The notes beneath the pieces are model-generated. The model was given only the letters and a program-made list of their open reading frames with translations. It ran no database searches and had not been told where the DNA came from. From positions 1 through 25,425 of the forward strand of contig JALNXP010000006.1 of NCBI GenBank assembly GCA_023230285.1: DNA of 25,425 bases, read 5' to 3'. The position numbers and the translations under genes were made by a program. Source of the DNA: Bacteroidales bacterium (GTDB lineage: Bacteria > Bacteroidota > Bacteroidia > Bacteroidales > BM520). Shown one piece after another: positions 1-10,500 of this stretch (the stretch's first letter is position 1; every line of letters begins with the position of its first letter).

Positions 1-114
1 GGTATTCCCGACAAATTTATTGAACACGGAACCTTAAATCAATTATATGAACTTTGCGGCATTGACCCGGACAGCATAGCCGATGAAATAAATAAATTAT
101 ACAACAACATGTAG
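1..114 (+). CDS. dxs: 1-deoxy-D-xylulose-5-phosphate synthase, C-terminal end only
   Basis: Only the last 37 codons are in the window, ending in TAG at 112-114. The peptide opens with GIPDKFIEHGTLNQLYELCG, the signature of the last domain of DXS, where GIPD.F..HGT is conserved close to the C-terminus. DXS condenses pyruvate and glyceraldehyde 3-phosphate, using thiamine diphosphate, in the first step of the cytoplasmic MEP isoprenoid pathway. The catalytic domains lie upstream of the window, so the assignment rests on this C-terminal signature alone. The gene converges on the minus-strand gene that ends at 146. The 31 bp between them contain only a weak inverted repeat (GTTGA/TCAAC), which could be a poor bidirectional terminator. 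Confidence 0.85.
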   Translation, partial: GIPDKFIEHGTLNQLYELCGIDPDSIADEINKLYNNM

Positions 115-145
115 CTCGTAAATTGTTGACTGCAATGCGTTCAAC

Positions 146-2128
146 TCAATCAGCTGTATCAAAAACTTTTTTTATAATAGCATTATTATTCATAATATAC
201 AAATCAATATCTTTATAGCACCGCATTAGTTCTTTAACATCTTCATTTTCAGTGCGTTTTAAAGTAAGCACCTCATCATCATAATTAAATTCGTACACTT
301 CATCATCGTCTATAAAATAATTATGATAAATAAAATTCGTAAGATTACGAGAAGTATGTAATTGAGGTGTAAAAGTTGTAGAGCGAAAAACAGATGACGT
401 ATCTAACCCGGAATTAATCCATGCAACCTCTTCCGGCGATTCAAATTTAAAATTGCTGCCTAACATTGCCAGAATAGAAGGAGTAACATCACGATGAGTT
501 ACTACGGCAGGAAATCTTTGACTCGTATTAATCATTGGCGACCAAATAACCAAAGGCACATAATATTTATTTATATTCGTAGATACAGGATTAAAACAAT
601 GGTCGCCGGTGATAATAAAAATAGTATTATCAAAATCAGGCTTAGAAGCATAAAGTGACATCAATTTACGTAAGCTGTTATCAAGATAAAGATAAGATGC
701 GTACTCTTTATATTGACTTTGTGAAATTGAATTTTGGAGATTTTTATCATGAAGCATTTGTGTATATTGCTGAGTATAAGCATCTTTATCCGGATATTCA
801 AAAGGATCATGAGTAGAAAGTGTCATAAATACATCGACTCGCGTATGATGACTTTCAAAATCAATAGTTTTCAGAGATTCTTCAAACAAACAATGGTCAT
901 AAAGTCCCCAGCTATTTTTCATTTCAGAGTTTTCATACTTACTTATATCAAGATAATTATCAATCATATTTTCGGCTAAAAAATAGCAAATATCGTCAAA
1001 GCACAACAATCCGCCATAGAAGAAAGAAGAATAGTAACCATTATCATGTAAAATAGTGAGCAGCGAATTAAAATCGGGGTAATCATTTTTATAAGTAGTG
1101 AAGCCGCGGTTGCCAAAAGGCAAATTAGCAAACAAAGTAGGCAGTACGCATATAGTTCTTTGCGAAGACGAAAAACAGTTGCTCCACGACAATCCTGTTG
1201 ACACAAGAGAATCTAAATAAGGTGTTGCAGATGGGAAAGCACTATTATAGCCACTGACTTCACGCCCCAGCCCCTCAACTATAACAAATACGAAGTTGGG
1301 CATTGTATCTTCTTTCAAATTAAAAAATGAAGACAACACATCCGGAGATTCATCGTAATGCAAAAAAGGATATTGATTATCAACAAAATTTATATTAGGA
1401 AAATAAGAATGAAATTTATCAACCTCATTTCTAAATTCAATCTTTTTCGAATGAAAAAGCCATTGATTTTTGCTATTGATTTTTTTAGACCTGATTTCAG
1501 CAGAAACAGCCTGTTTAACACTATCTAAGAAACATCTGTATTTATTATCAATTGTTTGTTGTTGCTTTTGATTATCATACAGTCTATCAGGTATTTTATT
1601 AACAAACAAGCTAAAAACAGTAAGCAGCAAACAAATTATCACAGAATAATTTTTAAATTTGAATTTTTTAAAAGAAGAAATAAAAAACAATATTGGTATT
1701 AAAAACAAACCCGCAAACTCCCACCATTTAAGAGTTTGTGAAGTATTAACGACATACAAAAGCTCTTTTGCCGAATAATCAAAAAACAAATTATCCAATG
1801 CGAGACCGGCAATAGCAAAATACATTATCATTGCTAATGAAGACAATATAACGAGTGTAAAAAACGCTCTAAAAAACCATGAAGCAAATTTATTAGATAT
1901 AGAATGTAAGAGTAAATATATCGGGAAAAATATCAGAGAAATTTTGCAAAAAAACAAAATATCAAAGCCCAATCCATAAAAATTCAGCAACAATTGTGAA
2001 AAAAAATCGCCATGACGCGATGCCAAAACCATAGTTTCAAATATGCGTATCAGGACAGCTGCAAAAAGCATTAACACCGATAAAGACAGATAACATTCAA
2101 AAGCTCTTTTAATTATATTTTTCTTCAC
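146..2128 (-). CDS. LtaS-like membrane-anchored sulfatase/phosphoglycerol transferase family protein
   Basis: The 660-residue protein has about five hydrophobic segments in residues 10-175, a linker, and an extracytoplasmic alkaline-phosphatase-fold domain from about residue 278. The domain starts PNFVFVIVEGLG, where Glu285 fits the first metal ligand. Thr325 in SSQRTICVLPT is at the position of the LtaS-type catalytic threonine. A late ITGDHCFN supplies the Asp-His metal ligands. The family (Pfam sulfatase, LTA synthase type) transfers phosphoglycerol or phosphoethanolamine groups to envelope glycans or lipids. Bacteroidetes make no lipoteichoic acid, so the acceptor here is unknown. The chosen start is GTG at 2128, because the first internal ATGs (residues 20 and 33) would cut into the first membrane segment. 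A perfect promoter lies about 290 bp upstream. Confidence 0.8.
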   Translation of the reverse strand: MKKNIIKRAFECYLSLSVLMLFAAVLIRIFETMVLASRHGDFFSQLLLNFYGLGFDILFFCKISLIFFPIYLLLHSISNKFASWFFRAFFTLVILSSLAMIMYFAIAGLALDNLFFDYSAKELLYVVNTSQTLKWWEFAGLFLIPILFFISSFKKFKFKNYSVIICLLLTVFSLFVNKIPDRLYDNQKQQQTIDNKYRCFLDSVKQAVSAEIRSKKINSKNQWLFHSKKIEFRNEVDKFHSYFPNINFVDNQYPFLHYDESPDVLSSFFNLKEDTMPNFVFVIVEGLGREVSGYNSAFPSATPYLDSLVSTGLSWSNCFSSSQRTICVLPTLFANLPFGNRGFTTYKNDYPDFNSLLTILHDNGYYSSFFYGGLLCFDDICYFLAENMIDNYLDISKYENSEMKNSWGLYDHCLFEESLKTIDFESHHTRVDVFMTLSTHDPFEYPDKDAYTQQYTQMLHDKNLQNSISQSQYKEYASYLYLDNSLRKLMSLYASKPDFDNTIFIITGDHCFNPVSTNINKYYVPLVIWSPMINTSQRFPAVVTHRDVTPSILAMLGSNFKFESPEEVAWINSGLDTSSVFRSTTFTPQLHTSRNLTNFIYHNYFIDDDEVYEFNYDDEVLTLKRTENEDVKELMRCYKDIDLYIMNNNAIIKKVFDTAD

Positions 2129-2422
2129 GTTTTTTCAATTTAATTAACTGTTAATCAGATTACAATAATGAATTAAGCTCATCAATAAATTATATTATGC
2201 CGTTAATAATCCATTGGTTTATCTATAATCGACTAAAACAGCTTTTACAGCTTTGTTCAGGCACGCCATCTTCTTGCAAAGCATTTAACGGTTTATAATT
2301 AATGCTTTCGACAATTCAAAAGAAGAAGCGGGATTTATCATTGCAGGAAATCATTAACAAGACGAGCGATAATAAACAACAAAAGCTGCAGTACATACAC
2401 ATATAAATTTTAGCAAAGTTTG

Positions 2423-2454
2423 CAAAAGTAAAAAAAATGTATAGTATAAGCAAA
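2423..2454 (-). promoter_or_regulatory. Bacteroidetes-type promoter for the LtaS-like gene
   Basis: Read on the minus strand there is TTTG (2454-2451), a 20-bp spacer, then TACTTTTG (2430-2423). This matches the Bacteroidetes sigma-ABfr pattern TTTG-N19-21-TAnnTTTG. Transcription would start near 2416, leaving a leader of roughly 290 nt before the GTG at 2128. The upstream element overlaps the stem of the dsbD terminator. Confidence 0.55.
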
Positions 2455-2489
2455 AATGGCACAAAGAATAAATTTCAATGTGCCATTTT
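2453..2489 (-). terminator. Intrinsic terminator downstream of dsbD
   Basis: An 11-bp perfect inverted repeat (AAAATGGCACA at 2453-2463, TGTGCCATTTT at 2479-2489) encloses a 15-nt loop. It lies 20 bp past the dsbD stop codon. The A/T ends of the stem give a U-tract on either strand, so it may work in both directions. Confidence 0.8.
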
Positions 2490-2508
2490 ATATTATATAA
2501 GAGATGAT

Positions 2509-4488
2509 TTATCGTTTTTTAAACTCTTCCACGCCTTTTGACAAGAAATCGATAAAATGCTCCGGGTCTAAGTCGTAAACATGAGGTTCGGTCAATAATT
2601 GTTCATCGGTATCCATCAGCACATAATAAGGTTGAGAATTTGAGCCGAATTTAGCAGCTTGATAATAGCTCCATTTATTACCGATAGTTTTGATATGTTT
2701 AGTTTTACCGGCGAACTCTACTGTGGTAACTTCATTAGGTTCGAGCGGAGTTTTATCGTCCACATAAAGTTCCACGATAATATATTCTTCTTCCAAGAGT
2801 TTACGCACTTGCGGGTCAATCCAGACGGCAGCCTCCATATTACGGCAGTTGACACATCCGTGTCCTGTAAAGTCTATGAACAGAGGTTTATTCATAGCGC
2901 GGGCGCATTCAAGAGCCTCATCATAATCGAAATAGCCTTCAAGACCGTCAGGAATATGCAGGAAGTCGCTATATTTAGGTTTTTCGGCACAAATAGATTC
3001 GGCTTTACCGCCTGAGTTATTTCTAACTACTTCAATCATATTAAAATCTTGAGTATACATAGGTGGAGCGAAAGCGGAGATAGCTTTTAACGGAGCGCCC
3101 CACAGTCCGGGTATCATATAAATTGCAAAAGCGAAGCTGATAAGAGCCATAAACAGACGTCCTACGGAAACATGTGGCAAGTCGCTGTCGTGCGGTAATT
3201 TAAGTTTGCCGAGGAGATAAAATCCGAGCATGGCGAAAATTACTATCCACAATACCAAGAAAGTCTCGCGGTCGAGTATACCCCAGTGCATTGTCAGGTC
3301 AGCGACAGATAAGAATTTGAGACCGAGAGCAAGTTCGAGGAAACCAAGCACGACTTTTACAGAGTTCATCCACCCGCCCGACTTAGGCATAGAGCTTAGC
3401 CATGAAGGAAATATAGCAAACAGAGTAAAAGGGATAGCAAGAGCCAATGCGAAGCCTGTCATACCTACTAATGGAGCCATCACGCCGTTAACAACAGCCT
3501 CTACAAGCAGAGTTCCTATAATAGGACCGGTACAGGAGAACGACACCAAAACAAGAGTAAACGCCATAAAAAAGACTCCAAAGAAACCTTTGGAAGTCTC
3601 CGATTTTGCGTCCATTTTATTAACCCATTTTGAGGGTAAAGTCAACTCAAAAGCTCCCAAGAAAGAAGCAGCAAACACGACAAGTAAGACAAAGAAAGCT
3701 ACGTTAAACCATGGGTTGGTAGCAAGAGCATTAAGTGCATCAGCACCAAAAATAAGTGTGATACCCAAACCTAAAGCCACATAAATAATAATTATGGATA
3801 TTCCATAATAAACAGCTTTCTTAATACCTTTCTTTTTATCTCCCGATGATTTCAAAAAGAAACTGACAGTCATAGGTATCATAGGCCATACACAAGGAGT
3901 AACCAAAGCAATTAAGCCGCCAACAATACCAAGTAAAAATATTTTCCAAAGAGATTGTTTTTCGCCATCTTCACCGGAAGTAGTTGTAACATCTGTCGAA
4001 GCATATTCGGTCAGTTCCTCAACAATTTCACCTCCTATAACATTTATTTTAAACTCTTGAATTTCGGGAGGAAGGCACTGACTATTGTCACAAGCCATAA
4101 ATTCGAGGCTGCCTTCAACAGTTAACGCTTCGGAATTTAAGACTTTAATTGCTTGGACAAAAGTTACCTCACCCGAAAAATACTTCAGGGTCATTTCAAA
4201 ATTAGGGTCCCATTCTTCCTCCGATTTTGGCTCTATTGTTGTCTCAATCAGCTGATAATCCGGGGATTCTGTGAAAGAAAAAGAAGTTGGTATAGGACCG
4301 CCGTCTTCAATAAATTGAGAATAAAGATGCCAGCCTTCATCAATAGAAGCCTTAAATATCAGGTTATATTCAGAGTCTGATATTTTTTCTTTATTGAATG
4401 ACCATTTTACAGGTTCATGAATCTGAGCATAAGAGCTACAAAACAGCAATAATGCTACAACGGAGAAGAGTAAATTTTTTAGTTTCAT
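2509..4488 (-). CDS. dsbD: Thiol:disulfide interchange protein DsbD (three-domain)
   Basis: DsbD moves electrons from cytoplasmic thioredoxin across the inner membrane to periplasmic thiol reductases. All three parts are visible in 659 residues. There is a signal peptide (about 1-21) and an N-terminal DsbD-alpha-like domain with the Cys pair C133/C138 (CDNSQC). A transmembrane CcdA-like core follows, with the paired cysteines in TPCVWP (C199) and FSCTGP (C319) and eight or so membrane helices. The C-terminal thioredoxin domain carries HGCVNC (C545/C548). Length and order match the family, so it should be functional. The ATG at 4488 begins a good signal peptide. The gene has its own promoter at 4682-4712 and its own terminator, so it looks monocistronic, with a leader of about 185 nt. 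Confidence 0.92.
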   Translation of the reverse strand: MKLKNLLFSVVALLLFCSSYAQIHEPVKWSFNKEKISDSEYNLIFKASIDEGWHLYSQFIEDGGPIPTSFSFTESPDYQLIETTIEPKSEEEWDPNFEMTLKYFSGEVTFVQAIKVLNSEALTVEGSLEFMACDNSQCLPPEIQEFKINVIGGEIVEELTEYASTDVTTTSGEDGEKQSLWKIFLLGIVGGLIALVTPCVWPMIPMTVSFFLKSSGDKKKGIKKAVYYGISIIIIYVALGLGITLIFGADALNALATNPWFNVAFFVLLVVFAASFLGAFELTLPSKWVNKMDAKSETSKGFFGVFFMAFTLVLVSFSCTGPIIGTLLVEAVVNGVMAPLVGMTGFALALAIPFTLFAIFPSWLSSMPKSGGWMNSVKVVLGFLELALGLKFLSVADLTMHWGILDRETFLVLWIVIFAMLGFYLLGKLKLPHDSDLPHVSVGRLFMALISFAFAIYMIPGLWGAPLKAISAFAPPMYTQDFNMIEVVRNNSGGKAESICAEKPKYSDFLHIPDGLEGYFDYDEALECARAMNKPLFIDFTGHGCVNCRNMEAAVWIDPQVRKLLEEEYIIVELYVDDKTPLEPNEVTTVEFAGKTKHIKTIGNKWSYYQAAKFGSNSQPYYVLMDTDEQLLTEPHVYDLDPEHFIDFLSKGVEEFKKR

Positions 4489-4681
4489 AAAAATATTTAA
4501 TTAACAATGTTTAACGGCGTAAATAGCGTAAAATCAGGCGGTTCAAAGCAAAAAAGCATAAAATCATATTGTCTCCCTACAACAAAAAAAAGCCTCCCCA
4601 CACTATCATATCTGCCTCACTTTCAACAATATACAAAAGCCATTCAATGAGCAACACCTGACTATAAAACTATAAGCGGGG

Positions 4682-4712
4682 CAAAGGTAGTATTTTTTAT
4701 GAATTAAGCAAA
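4682..4712 (-). promoter_or_regulatory. Bacteroidetes-type promoter for dsbD
   Basis: On the minus strand TTTG (4712-4709), a 19-bp spacer and TACCTTTG (4689-4682) match the phylum consensus at every defined base. The predicted start near 4675 lies about 187 nt before the dsbD ATG. I see no recognisable riboswitch in the leader (4489-4675), only an A/T-rich stretch and a G-rich run before a T-tract near 4587-4600. Confidence 0.7.
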
Positions 4713-4747
4713 GTGCGACAAATAGCAGCGAATTTTTCCGGCTCATC

Positions 4748-6762
4748 TTACTTCTTTCCAAACAACTTTTGATACCACCTTACATCATTAGTTTCTTTAA
4801 GTTTTTTCTGCAAGTTTTTCCCATTTTGTTCGCTCTCACACAATTGATCTTCCAATAGCAAAATTTTATCTTTATATTCCGAATTACATATTTGCAAATC
4901 TTTAATTTTTTCTGTTGATCTTGCTAAATTTATTTCTGACTGTTGGAGTTTTTCCAACATTAATCCCAACATATCATTTTGTTTTTTAATTTTATTTCGG
5001 AATTGTTGGTCTTTATCTTTTTTATCAGCCAACTTAGTTTGAATATCGTTTTTATCTTTTTCCAAGATAATATTTTCAGATAAAAGCATTTGGGATTTAT
5101 TTACGTATGAATATAGTCTTGAGGCTGTTGTCACAAAATACTTTTTAAATATCTCTGTTTCAATATCGTTTCTATATTTAACAGCTTTAATCAGGTTATC
5201 AAACCCATCTTCAAAGCTGGCGGATTTTATGGCTTCTCGTGATTTTTGATAATAAAAGTCAGCTTTTCCTGTTTTCAGCTCCGACAATTTAGTGACGTTA
5301 TACGATTCTACAGCCTTATTAGTTGTTGCTAAAATTATATAGTTGTCTTCATCTGAAGGAGTAAATTTCGGATTATATTTTGAATTGAGTACATTGTATT
5401 CATCCGGCAACATTTGACTAACTCTGACATGATTGAGCAAATCAATAAAATCTTGCTCTTTTTGTCTATAAATCTTCTTCAATTCAATATAAATAGGCTG
5501 ATTTTCTTCAATAACTTTGGAATTGAAAAAAAACGGACCGGAGTAATATTGTTTCAAAATTTCCCATTCTTCACCTGTTGCGATAGGCGGCAATTGAAAG
5601 GTGTCGCCTATGAGAATAACCTGCACTCCGCCAAACGCCACATCGTATCGTCTTCTAAACGCACGAAGTAAAGCATCTACAACATCAAGCAAGTCGCATC
5701 TAACCATCGAAATTTCATCTATGATTAGAAGTTCCATATTTTGTATATTTTTACCTTCTCCTTATTATATTTGAAATAGTCGTATATCGTACTTCTATCA
5801 GCATCATTGCTTTGGCTTATCCTCAATCTTTTATAGTCAGGGACATATAAACTTGGACTTATCTGGAAGAAAGAATGGATAGTTTGTCCGCCGGCATTAA
5901 CGGCAGCAACTCCGGTAGGTGCAAGCACAACCAAATTTTTCTTTGTGGTTGCACGTAGATATTTCAAGAACGTAGTTTTACCGGTTCCGGCTTTACCTGT
6001 CAGGTAAATCATAGGTGTGTTTGTATGTTGAATAAAATCTACAGCATCATTAAACTCTTGATTATAAGGGTCTATTTCAATACTGTCGATTGTTTTGAGC
6101 TGAACTGTCGCATCTTTCCCCTTTTCGCAATAATTTTTAAATTCGCATAAATACGGATTTGTACATTGTTTGCCAACCTTGATTTCCGGCTCTGTTTTAT
6201 ATTGTAAAACTTCTTTACAATGAACAACATTGTTCTTTACTGTGCCTAAATTATCTTGTAGTTCACTTGTCATTTCGATGATTTTAAAACTGTCATCACC
6301 ATTATTTAAAACCACATTAAAGTATTTTAAATTCTTAATCTATTTTCGACAAACATAGTATTGTATAGACAAATCGGCTCTAATAACATCTGTCAGTTCT
6401 GTAGAATTTTTAATCTCGTAAATTACCACAGAACCGTCCTGTCGTTTTTGTAAGACATCAGTCAAAACTAATATTTCATTGTACACAAAGCCGGCTTCAA
6501 ACAAGACGGCTTCATCATCTTGCTTCAATATCTTTTTAGTAAATGAAACATATTTGCTCATTTGCCCGCCATACTTCTTATCTAAAGCGATGCCATCAGC
6601 AAAAGTGTTTTTAAAAGAAGCTTCAAACTCACGACCTTTGTCGAATTTTTTCCGAGTTTCCGCACTGATAATTCCTTCATGTTTTTTATATTCATTCAGA
6701 TACAAAGCTTTGTCGCACTGTAAACCCCTGATATATTTGCTTTTAGTAAGTTGGTAGTTCAT
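4748..6762 (-). pseudogene. Broken Cas4-like nuclease/Pif1-type helicase (Dna2-like architecture), foreign C-terminal tail
   Basis: Three consecutive reading-frame pieces form one protein. Piece 1 (6762-6343) starts MNYQLTKSKYIRGLQC and has a RecB/Cas4-type active-site strand (VIYEIKNS). It ends at an in-frame TAG (6340-6342), and the same frame continues directly into piece 2. Piece 2 carries CTNPYLCEFKNYC, which with the early GLQC resembles the four-cysteine Fe-S cluster of Cas4-like exonucleases, then Walker A GKAGTGKTT and VVLAPTGVAA of the Pif1 family. A 1-nt frameshift near 5755-5765 leads to piece 3, which has LLIIDEISMVR (Walker B) and LIGDTFQLPP. After about residue 160 of piece 3 the Pif1 homology stops before the late helicase motifs. 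It is replaced by an unrecognised, coiled-coil-rich tail of ~165 residues ending at 4748. Two lesions plus a missing helicase end make function unlikely. It is the last gene of the hsd operon, 124 bp after the YgjP-like gene. Confidence 0.75.
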
Positions 6763-6886
6763 GTGGTAGTAGTGGTTGAGTATAACATTGAAATATATAT
6801 AAAAACAATCAAATATTGAATTATTTATCATTATTTTTTTAAAATTACATTCTTTGAACTTACTCATTTGCAATCTTTGATGTCTT

Positions 6887-7591
6887 TTACATCATAATCT
6901 TCTCAAGTTTCGCTTTCCATTTTTCCCAATTAGGCATTTCTGTCGTCAATAAATCATAGAATGCTTTGGTATGATTTTTGTGAACGAGATGACATAGCTC
7001 GTGAGTTATAACATATTCGATGCAGACAGGCGGAGCCTTAATTATAGCCGGATTAAGCGTAATCTTGCCTTTAGGAGAACAACTTCCCCAGCGTGTTTTC
7101 ATATAGCGAATATCAATGACAGTCGGTTCTACTCCGTATTTTCTAAAACGTTCAATCAAAGGCTGAGCATATTCCGAAAATTTTTGCTCTGCCCGTCCAA
7201 AATACCATGCAGACAACAAGTCTTCTGCATCTTTACGATGCCTACACTCTATTTCAATGATGTTCCCTTTGTAATGCACCTCATCTTTTTTACTGTCGAT
7301 TATTCGTAACATATACTGCCGCCCTAAATACAGATGCGATTCTCCGCTTATGTATCTCCTTTCAGGAGTATGCTCTCCAAATGATTTAAAATATCGCTGC
7401 TGTTTGATAATCCACGCCGCACGACTATGAACTTTTTCACGAATACGTTCAGCAGTTGCATCTTCCGGCGCTTTAACAACCACAGAGCCGTCAGGATATA
7501 CACTGATACCCAATGTTTTGCGGCGACAAAGCTCGATAGTGTACCTTAGCTTTATTGTGCCATATTGCAGTTCATCTGTCATCGAATCCAT
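6887..7591 (-). CDS. YgjP/WLM-like zinc metallopeptidase (DUF45) linked to type I restriction
   Basis: This 234-residue soluble protein has the YgjP-like (DUF45) layout: an N-terminal beta-rich region, then RYMKTRWGSCSPKGKITLNP (163-182) and the gluzincin motif HELCH (197-201) with a following conserved His (HKNH). His197 and His201 would bind zinc, with Glu198 as catalytic base. The family is commonly found just downstream of type I hsdR, but its substrate is not established. Control of HsdR turnover is a reasonable guess only. The start ATG at 7591 overlaps the end of hsdR by 13 bp, which implies translational coupling. All key residues are present, so the gene appears intact. Confidence 0.85.
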   Translation of the reverse strand: MDSMTDELQYGTIKLRYTIELCRRKTLGISVYPDGSVVVKAPEDATAERIREKVHSRAAWIIKQQRYFKSFGEHTPERRYISGESHLYLGRQYMLRIIDSKKDEVHYKGNIIEIECRHRKDAEDLLSAWYFGRAEQKFSEYAQPLIERFRKYGVEPTVIDIRYMKTRWGSCSPKGKITLNPAIIKAPPVCIEYVITHELCHLVHKNHTKAFYDLLTTEMPNWEKWKAKLEKIMM

Positions 7592-10500
7592 ATTTTTGCT
7601 ACATCAATGCAACCGTCAATTATGACATCCATATCATCAAAAGAAAACGTCAAATCGTATTTACGCTTCACATCATCAATGAGATAATCTTCCAATTCGA
7701 TTTTCAGCTTGCCTATCACATCGCTTTTAGACTGCCAGTCCACAAGGATTTTACCGTCTATAACCACCATGCGGCGGATAATGCCGTCTATTGCATTTGC
7801 CGTCTGCAAAGCCATATCTTTCAATGACAGTTCTGAATTGGCAAACAAGCGGCTGTATGTTTCAAACGTTATTCCATAATAAGCCTTGCCTGCATTATTG
7901 TTTTCCAACTCTTTAGGCAACTCATTGTCGGTATGCGCCAGCACATCCTCCTTATATTTCATTACCTGTTTGTAATACTCAAATTCATCAATTCTGCCCT
8001 GTTCGTATGCTTCAATGCTTTCCTTAAGCAATTGCGAGAATTTTTTATAAAAAGCAGGATCTGCATCCATATTCTCGTTAATGAATTTTTTTGTTCGTGA
8101 AGCAATTGTATCCGCCTTTGCCGCTGTGCCGACAACCTTATCCACCTCATGCTCAAAGGCTTCCGTATCAAAAATATTAACTAATTCCGTAACCTGTTTT
8201 ACAGTTCCGCTCTCTACATGCTGATTTATCAGTTTCCGAATCTGTCCCTCATACTGCTTGTAGTCAATCGTATCTGAATAGCGTAACTGAACAGACGAGC
8301 GCAACTGAACAAACATATTCAAATCTTCCTTGTAACGTTTAACTTGTTCATCTTTAGTCGTCTTATAAAAATCCAGCGTTGACAAAGCTATTTTGAGACA
8401 TGAAGAATATGCAGTCAGCTTTTCGTAAAATTCCTGTCGCTTGTCTTCAAGACGCAAATATTGGGCATACGACTCCAAATCACGCTTGTTCGGTATTATC
8501 CTGAACAAATCCCAGAGTTCAGAATATTTCTGCGGCAGTTTTTCAATCTCCACATCTATTGATTTAAGTGTCTCCGTAAAAGTTTTCTTTTCCTCTTCAT
8601 CATAATCGGAATAAATACTTAAGACAGAGTCCAATTCCTGCAAAACCCCATAATAATCAATAATATAACCAAAGTTTTTATCATCGCAAACTCTATTTAC
8701 ACGCGACACTGCCTGAAGCAAGGTATGCCCGTTCAGTTTGCGGTCGAGGTACATAACCACCACTTTCGGCTCATCGAAGCCCGTCAGCAGTTTGTCCACA
8801 ACAATCATTATTTCAGGCTCTTCCTGTTTCATAAACCTTGAAATCAGATTATCCTGATATTTCTTTGGAGAGCCATGCTCGTCCATCATTTTTTTCCAAT
8901 AGGCTTTCACCATTTCAGGTGTATCACCATAAGGCAATTCTTCGCCTTCACGGTCATCAGGCGCAGTGATAAGCACGTCTGACGAAACCATGTCAATCTC
9001 ATCTAAAAATTTCTTATACAGCACTGCCACGTATTTACGCGGTGTAACCAACATAGCCTTAAACTTTGTTCCCTGCCAGTTATCCCGGAAATGTTCAGAC
9101 ACATTCCAAGCTATGGAATAAATGCGCTGTTCCGTCTGATTAAGTAAATCCATACGCGAATATTTTTTCTTTAAATCAGCCGTTTGATATTCGTTTAAGT
9201 TATCACACACCTTACTAAAGAAATCATCGATATGACCTTCGTGAACATTTTGCGGGACAATGCGCCCCTCATAAAGAAGTGGCACGACAGCTCCGTCATC
9301 CACCGCCTGCCTGACCGTATATACCGGCTTTATTATACCGCCGAAAGTTTGTGCAGTATTCTTATCCGTTTTCATCAATGGTGTGCCGGTAAAGGCAATT
9401 TTGCAGGCATTTGGCAACACCTTATTCATCTTAATCGCCATATCGTTATATTGACTGCGGTGTGCTTCGTCTATAAGAATAACGATATTAGGATCTGTCA
9501 ATGGCTTTTTTATCCTTTTTACAGCCGTTTCAAATTTATTGATAATGGTTGTTATAATAGCATTCGTACTGCTTTCGAGTAATCCAACCAAACTGTTATC
9601 ACTTTTATTACTGTTATCACTATTATCTTGTTTCTCTTTCGTGATCTTCTTAGCGCCTGTCTTGGCATTCTTCACCACTCTGCCACACTTGAGAAATGTT
9701 TTGGTCAACTGGTCGTCTAAGTCGGTGCGGTCTGTAACCAGAATGATTCGCGGATTGGGTATCTCTTTATCCTGCACAATCGCCTGCGCCAGCATCACCA
9801 TCGTAAGCGACTTGCCGCTGCCCTGCGTGTGCCATACCACTCCGCCGTTTCGTTTGCCACCGTCTATATGGCGCACCCTTTCGGCAACTTCTTTCACCGT
9901 GAAATATTGCTGATAACGCGCTATCTTCTTCACTCCGGCATCATACAGTGTAAAGTTGTGTATCAAATCAAGCAGCCTCTCCGGTCGGCACAGACTATAA
10001 AGGTACTTATCTTGTTCAGTCGGGATAATCGGTGACTGCTCCATCTCGTCAAAATACGCACGCACATAGTGAAATCTGTCTCCAAACAAATGATTTTTCT
10101 GTTCTGTGCTTAGCGGCGTATTTACCAAAGCCGACAATTGTCGGTTATATGCCGCCTCATCTTCTTTCGACATAAAAATTTCAATCCACTTATTCCAGAA
10201 TTTGGCAGGTGAGGCTGTAGTGGCATAACTGCCAAAACTGTTTCCTATGCTCAACAGCAAGGCACTGTACAGATAGAGAGAACGGATGCCATCATCTTTC
10301 TGATTGCGTAAATGCTGCGATACAGCCTGCTCCAAGGCTCCTTTTATATCCGGACGTTTACATTCTATCACCACCAAAGGAATGCCATTTACAAACAACA
10401 CAATATCAGGACGATAGGTGTCTGCCATTCCTGTACGCATAACGGAAAACTCCTCCGTAACATGAAACACATTATGCTCCGGATATTCCCAATCTATGTA

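Larger units (their letters stand above)
2129..2508. other. 380-bp intergenic region; holds a terminator, a promoter and a possible gene scrap
   Basis: This is the only stretch longer than 300 bp without a clear gene. It contains the dsbD terminator hairpin at 2453-2489 and a minus-strand promoter at 2423-2454. It also holds a short translatable minus-strand segment (2223-2354), interrupted by one TGA. That segment reads as the end of a longer protein, with a Cys-rich DGVPEQSCKSCFSRL tail. I do not recognise its family. If the promoter is real, the transcript of the LtaS-like gene would carry this segment as a long 5' leader. Confidence 0.4.

Noticed and set aside
3230..3784. Long open frame on the + strand opposite dsbD
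   Set aside because: It is antisense to conserved DsbD transmembrane sequence, has no recognisable domain, and arises from codon bias of the real gene.
6763..6873. Upstream extension of the Cas4-like piece (TTG start at 6873)
   Set aside because: The extra 37 residues are low-complexity and unlike the family. The conserved sequence begins exactly at the ATG at 6762.
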